Shown here: one piece after another, positions 59,283 through 64,000 of the stretch
How the letters are laid out: each line of letters starts with the position of its first letter
Numbering within the stretch: the first letter of the stretch is position 1
Origin: Cryptomeria japonica
Lineage: Eukaryota > Streptophyta > Pinopsida > Cupressales > Cupressaceae
Direction: 5' to 3'
Assembly: GCF_030272615.1 (NCBI RefSeq)
Contig: NC_081411.1
Span: forward strand, 38,104,640-38,168,639
DNA: 64,000 nucleotides
Position numbers and translations under genes: made by a program
Notes under the pieces: model-generated
Told to the model about the DNA's origin: nothing
Databases searched by the model: none
Seen by the model: the letters and a program-made list of their open reading frames with translations, nothing else

Positions 59283-60945
59283 GTGTATGTTTTATCTTGC
59301 ACTATGGAATGCTAGGCCATCCTCTACAAGTATTAGAGTCGTAGAGGCGTAGGAGTGAGAACCATGATCTTCATAGCTATCTAAATCTCACGAGCATGAG
59401 TGGCTCCATCCACATTGATGCACTCAAGGGGAAGTGGAGTCAAGAGGAACCCAACCTACAATGCATGGGGCATTGCCCTAGTGGTCTAGTAGCTCCTAAA
59501 TATGTGCATCCTCAAGTGAAACCTCGTTGGCTTGTACTTGTATCTACATAATAACATTAGAGAAAATAAACTTTTTAGTAGTTAAAAAATGTTTCTCACT
59601 AGTTGGGAGAAAATAGATGATACCATGCTCAACAATGTTTAGTGGAATCTTCACTATTAAGACCCTCCACCTCAACCTAGCATATATACAAGTATTTAGT
59701 TGTATTTATAGGTTTGGCCTCTCTGTAACTATTATTTTGTTAGAATTGTGGGTGTGACATATGTCACACTCCTTTTCTTTGAATATTCTTCTTTTTTTTT
59801 CTTATTAATATAAAGTTAAATAGCTATAAGTTGGATGCTTGTGCGAATTTAGATTAAAAGATCCCTTGGGCCATCCTCTTTGCATTGATTGAAATTGTCA
59901 TTTTTCTTGGTCTTTGGCTTCATGGACATGATGATATGTGTAAGGAGTGCTAGGCATCAGATGAGCTTCTTTGAGAGGATTTCAGAATTAAGGCTGAATT
60001 TATCATGAAGGGGCATCATGTTCCCTTCACTCATGAACTTGAGGTTGAGGCCATCAAAATGGTATTGGTGTGGGAATTTTTGACAAATAAAAACTATTAC
60101 TGGGTTTATTTCAACATCACATCATGGTTTTTGGCTTCTGTATTGGTTTTGCAGTTGGATTAAATCACACACACACTAAGATTTGACTTCTAGGCTTAAA
60201 AGTGTTAAACACTCAGAGTCGACTGACATTCATTAGGCTTAAAATGTTGCTTAATGTGTGTGGTTTAAGGTTGGCCTTGGATTTGGGAGGCAAAAAAGCT
60301 GGCATGCTCTTATTGTTGCATGAGGTTTTTATGGTAGACATATTAGTTGATGACATTGTCTTCTAGGTTGAGCATGGTGTTGGCATCCCATGGGACAACA
60401 ACATTCCAAGGCTCTTTGAAGGTGGGGAACAAATCCATTGGAAACCATTTATTTTTAATCTTGATGACAAGGTCCTTAGGCATTACTGACACTAGGCCAT
60501 GATTGGTAGAGACTCCCCAAAAACTGAAGGCTTCGTACATGATGGATAACTTTGATTAGCTTTTTCAATTGGTAGATTTGGTCATAGATGGGGTTTTCTT
60601 GATTAGAGCATAATGGTTTCTTCTCTCATTTCTTTCTCCCTCCATTCTTGTGTCACATTCTCCACTCTTTGGTATTTTACTAGGCCTTTTCCTTTTTGAT
60701 AGATTTCTACTTTCTATATGTATTATGGAGTCCTCTATTTTGAGGGTACCATGTTAATATGATTATAGATGGATACTATAGTTGAAAGATGAGGTTTTTG
60801 TACAGGTGGTAGGCCTTTGAGGTTTGTGAGAGTTTATCCACCTTTGAGACTACAACAATGTAGTTTTTTTCTATTTTTTAAAAATTTGTAATGTTTTTTA
60901 ATTAATATAAATATAACCACATAGCGATTTATTGATCAAAAAAAG
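59283..60945 (+). mobile_element. Insertion splitting Gypsy RT, LINE-like 3' end
   Basis: The Gypsy RT is continuous on both sides (PST...F at about 60950 and TF...FFDD at about 59280), so this 1.66-kb segment is an insertion. Its plus-strand end, TTTATTGATCAAAAAAAG after an ATTAATATAAATATAACC stretch, looks like the A-rich 3' end of a plant LINE or SINE. The word AAAGG occurs at both junctions, but a clean target duplication is not certain. No ORF2 motif was recognised, so this would be a 5'-truncated copy. Confidence 0.45.
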
Positions 60946-61900
60946 AGAAACTCATAAAGGAGGTAGATGGTATGTTGATAAAGTCAAACATATTTCAAGA
61001 AGAAACTAATAATAACTATCATGAGTGTAGAAGGTTTTTGGAATATGATATTATTTAATATGAATGTAATGATAATTTGACCATAAACTCAACTTGGAGA
61101 AGAATTATGTATGATAGATTTCATCAAAAAGTTCATTAAATAATAGAATAGGAAGTTTATCCTTGATAGCTACTTTATTTAGCTCATAATAATCAAGGAA
61201 AAGGATATAGGAACCATATTTCTTGCACACAAAGAATAGTGGAGGAGAAACACTTACTTTACTAAATAATCCCTTGGTATAGTGGTTTCTATATTAATTT
61301 CTTGAGTTTCAATACTTTGTAGAAATGGGTATTTCTAATGACACAAGTTTGGGGGTGTCCTCTTATGTAGTGGTTAAGTGACATGATCTGGAGGAGTAAT
61401 TTTTTATTGAGATGCTTAGGATGGTTTGAGAAAGAAGAGTTGGTAACTTGAATAGTAGTAATACACATGGGATAGGAGTAATAATTCAAAGCTAAATTGT
61501 TCTCAAAATAATTCCACAACCACCCAAGTTTAAGAAAAACATTTTAGATTTGAGATTTTATTCTCATATAGAAATATATATAAAAGTTAGTCTTTGGTCT
61601 CACATCTCGGTAAGTTTCCATCATTAGTTATCATGAACTCAAATCTACAGTAAGGATGGACAAGATAGTTGATGAATTCTTCAATCCAGGTCAATATAAT
61701 TATTAGTGCTACCAAGATAAACAAGAATTTTGAGAGAATATTTCCTAATAAAAGTTTCAAAATCATTATTCGAGGAACAAAGATCTTATCTAATTTATGC
61801 ATCTAGATATTAGGAGTAAGCTCAACATTTGGATTCTCAATTGATATTTTCTTTTTTTGTTGTTTTTTGTGATTCTCTAGATCTTCCTATTCCTCTACCT
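60946..61900 (-). pseudogene. Gypsy protease and reverse transcriptase N-terminus relict
   Basis: Protease-like LGSTNNYIDLD (about 61700; compare D-S-G-S-T-H-N-F-I) is followed, at 61300-60950, by RT: VSPPLFFVCKKYGSYILFLD, YYELNKVAIKDKLPI, FSKLSLWSNYHYIHIK, and IPKTFYTHDSYY. The RT order and wording match Ty3/Gypsy pol. Stops and frameshifts are frequent. Together with 58250-59282 this forms one broken pol of a separate Gypsy element. Confidence 0.75.
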
Positions 61901-62121
61901 TGGGTAAAGTTGTGACATCAAGAAAATATAACATTTTAAATCACAATTATAATATACTATTTCTACAAACCATAATTTCATTATAATCTAGCACCAAATT
62001 GGGTCCTCTATTTTGTCTCCATTATTTCAAATCAGTGATGCCTAATAACATGTATCATAAGTTTGTCAACAAGTTTAAATTACTCTTACAACTCTATTAT
62101 ATATCATAGATGCTCTATTTT

Positions 62122-63493
62122 TTAACAAGTATCATAAGGCAGGTTGAATTTCAATATGGAAAAATATGAGCGGAAAGGAGGAGCGGGACAAGCTAGGGTA
62201 TCAACGCCTGAGGATTCAGGCGATGGAGAAGATGACGGTGAGGAAGATGGAGATGAGAAGAGCCTCTTGTCTTTGGCCCAACCTAGTTCCGCTGGCCTCT
62301 GCACAGGCTTCTCTGTTCTGGGTTTTGTGTGGTTGGACAGTGCTACAGTGGGCTGTGTGTTTACCTTGCCCTTGTTGGTTTTGTGCGATGAGATCACCTT
62401 GGTTCCCGACATCTGTTGTTCTTTTCTCTCTGGTGATGAACCTTGTTGGGTGCCTTCGTCCTCGCATGTTCGTGTTTTGGTTGTGATGCCTTGTGTCTGG
62501 CTAGGCTTTGGGTCCCCTTCTGGGACTGGTGGTGCTTTTTTGCCCCCTCTTTTTGTCTAGTCTTTTCTTTTTGTTGGTGCAGGTTTGCCCTTGGTGCCCT
62601 GCATTGGTTTACAAATTGTTTTGCTTGGCTTTCTTGGATCCATATGGGAGGTTCCCCTATCCCTTGTTGTTTCTGTGGATCTAAAGAAGTAGGGCTCTGT
62701 GTGGTCTTGGCAGAGTATGTCTCTTGGCACTGCCTTGGCTAGAGGTGGCTCTCTATGGAAGATGGAGAGAATCTTTTTGGATGTGAATGGTTTGTTCCGG
62801 CCCTCTTCGATTTCTTGTGAGGGAGTCTCTATGTTTCTAAGGGATCTTCTTCTCAATCTTGAGACTGGGTTGGTCAAATTTTCCCCTGTTCTGGTTTGCC
62901 CTCCTTTTGTGGTGGAGGAGCTTTTTCTTTGTTTGTCCATAACTGTATTTTTGGGGTATTTGATCTGCTCTCTTCCCAACCTTTTTGAAGTGGCCCTTTC
63001 TCCCATAGAGGCAGAGATCTGGTGGTTGGGAGCGATCGGGTTTCTGCCTACTATGAGAGTGGCTCTAAGGCTGATGCTCCACCTTCTTTCTATTCCTATT
63101 GAGGTGGACCTCTTCCCTATTAAGGTGGGGAGATGGTGGGATAAGGACTTTTGGGTGAGGATGGTACTCAAGTTGCTGGTTGAGGCCACCTGTCATTTCT
63201 TTCATGGTCAGGGCTGGGTTTTTTCTAACCATGCTTTTCAGTTTCTTTTGGGGTTTGAGGGAGCCTTCAAAACCCTCCTTGTGTATGTCATGAAGTTTAG
63301 GGGAGCCTTTCAAAATCCCCATGCGTGCTTTCATATTTCCTTGTGTCTTGGTTGTGGGAGTGTTGTTCGTTCCAATAGCTTGTTGGATGCTAGCAATTTT
63401 AAAGGGCCTAGCCAGGCAAATGTTGATTTCTGGTTAAGGGTTAGTTCTAGTGTTGGTAAGCCGATATCTATGTTACTGGTTATGGGAGCCTAG
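62122..63493. other. G/T-rich segment with long overlapping frames on both strands
   Basis: Composition changes abruptly from AT-rich to G/T-rich. The plus strand has frames at 62144-62560 and 62699-63493 (264 codons), hydrophobic and Cys/Trp-rich. The minus strand has a hydrophilic Arg/Lys/Ser/Pro-rich frame, open from 63189 to 62122 except for one TAG at 62557, with SSPSSSPSSSPSPESSG near its end. I recognise no domain in either. The minus-strand reading is the more protein-like, while the T/G-rich plus strand resembles untranslated DNA of plant LINEs. Strand and identity are undecided. Confidence 0.35.
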
Positions 63494-63805
63494 GAAAAAC
63501 CTTGTTTGTTGGTTTTGGGAGCCAATCTAAAACCCTCAATGAAGGTTAGGGGAGCCTTTCAAAACCCTAATATTCTGTAGGTTTGGGGAGCCTTGCAAAA
63601 CCCTTGTCTCTATGTTAGGGATGCTTTGTGTCCTGTTTGTGGCTTGGCTACTGGTTCACTGATATTATTATCTTTTAGCAGAAATTGTATGTGGGTTTTA
63701 GATCCTAGTAAAATCTGAGGGTTTCAGGTCCCTTCAAAACCTGTGGGGTTTCGGGTCCCCTCAAAACGTGTTTACGGGGTTTCTGGTCCCCCCAAAACCT
63801 ATTTA
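63250..63805 (+). repeat. Dispersed GGGAGCCTTTCAAAACCC-type motif, eight occurrences
   Basis: Variants at about 63258, 63301, 63516, 63549, 63585, 63725, 63748 and 63784, changing from GGGGAGCCTTTCAAAACCC to GGGTCCCCTCAAAAC toward the right. Confidence 0.8.
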
Positions 63806-64000
63806 CCCTTAATCAAAACATGTATCGTAAGGCCCTAAAAATTAAAATTTAGTATTTTATAGCCTACAATTTGTTCCTCTTTATATTCTTAACATTAGCA
63901 TGCAAGGTTGAAAGGTGTTTACGAATAATTTTTTTTTAGCAAATTTCTCCAAATTTATTCGACACTAGTTTTAAGATTTTATCATCAATTTCAATCACAT
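63806..64000. other. Intergenic, nothing identified
   Basis: AT-rich end of the window. Confidence 0.5.

Overview
The window is plant nuclear DNA, AT-rich and gene-poor, built mostly from nested retrotransposons and DNA transposons. The repeat load, the degenerate PPR gene and the SDR110C-type dehydrogenase point to a seed plant with a very large genome. A conifer or other gymnosperm is my best guess, but that is inference. I see no rRNA, tRNA or CRISPR.

Layout. 1-6.1 kb: AT-rich DNA with an eroded Gypsy-type LTR, an unrecognised coding relict and a ~790-bp TA/CA microsatellite. 6.1-7.0 kb: a PPR pseudogene (-). 7.0-9.7 kb: an LTR-bearing repeat whose second copy lies at 52.6-55.3 kb. 9.7-11.3 kb: a small non-coding LTR element. 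11.3-28.4 kb: a Copia element (-) with mismatched LTRs, split by a 10.9-kb DNA transposon. 28.4-31.6 kb: a Gypsy gag-protease relict (-). 31.6-43.2 kb: a structurally complete Gypsy element (-) with two 812-bp LTRs and 5-bp target duplications. 43.2-45.2 kb: Gypsy gag/protease and hAT transposase fragments (+). 45.5-50.0 kb: two inverted copies of the promoter and first exon of an SDR gene, separated by LTR debris. 51.1-52.6 kb: the 3' end of a second Gypsy relative. 56.6-57.7 kb: an almost complete SDR gene (+) with one stop codon. 58.2-61.8 kb: a Gypsy pol relict (-) split by a LINE-like insertion. 62.1-63.8 kb: a G/T-rich segment of unknown origin.

The most interesting system is the DNA transposon at 14360-25270. 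Its imperfect ~23-bp TIRs begin GGGT and it is flanked by the 4-bp duplication CAAT. Removing it and one CAAT rejoins the Copia reading frame exactly. It carries two convergent spliced genes. One encodes a ~969-residue DDE-type transposase-like protein with DFAENY, WSDNC and HGKGEHDG motifs. The other is a proline-rich companion whose recognised introns all lie in phase 0, ending in tandemly duplicated 72-nt exons. Each end has an array of GGGGGCCC-core palindromes. The 4-bp duplication and DDE motifs recall the Sola superfamily, which remains to be tested. Its genes carry stop codons, most of them explicable as C-to-T changes, and no frameshift that I could find.

The second system is a Gypsy family with an antisense plant-mobile-domain (PMD) gene just inside the 3' LTR, with its own TATA box and spliced first exon. 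Two family members here (32.8 kb and 51.2 kb) share this arrangement.
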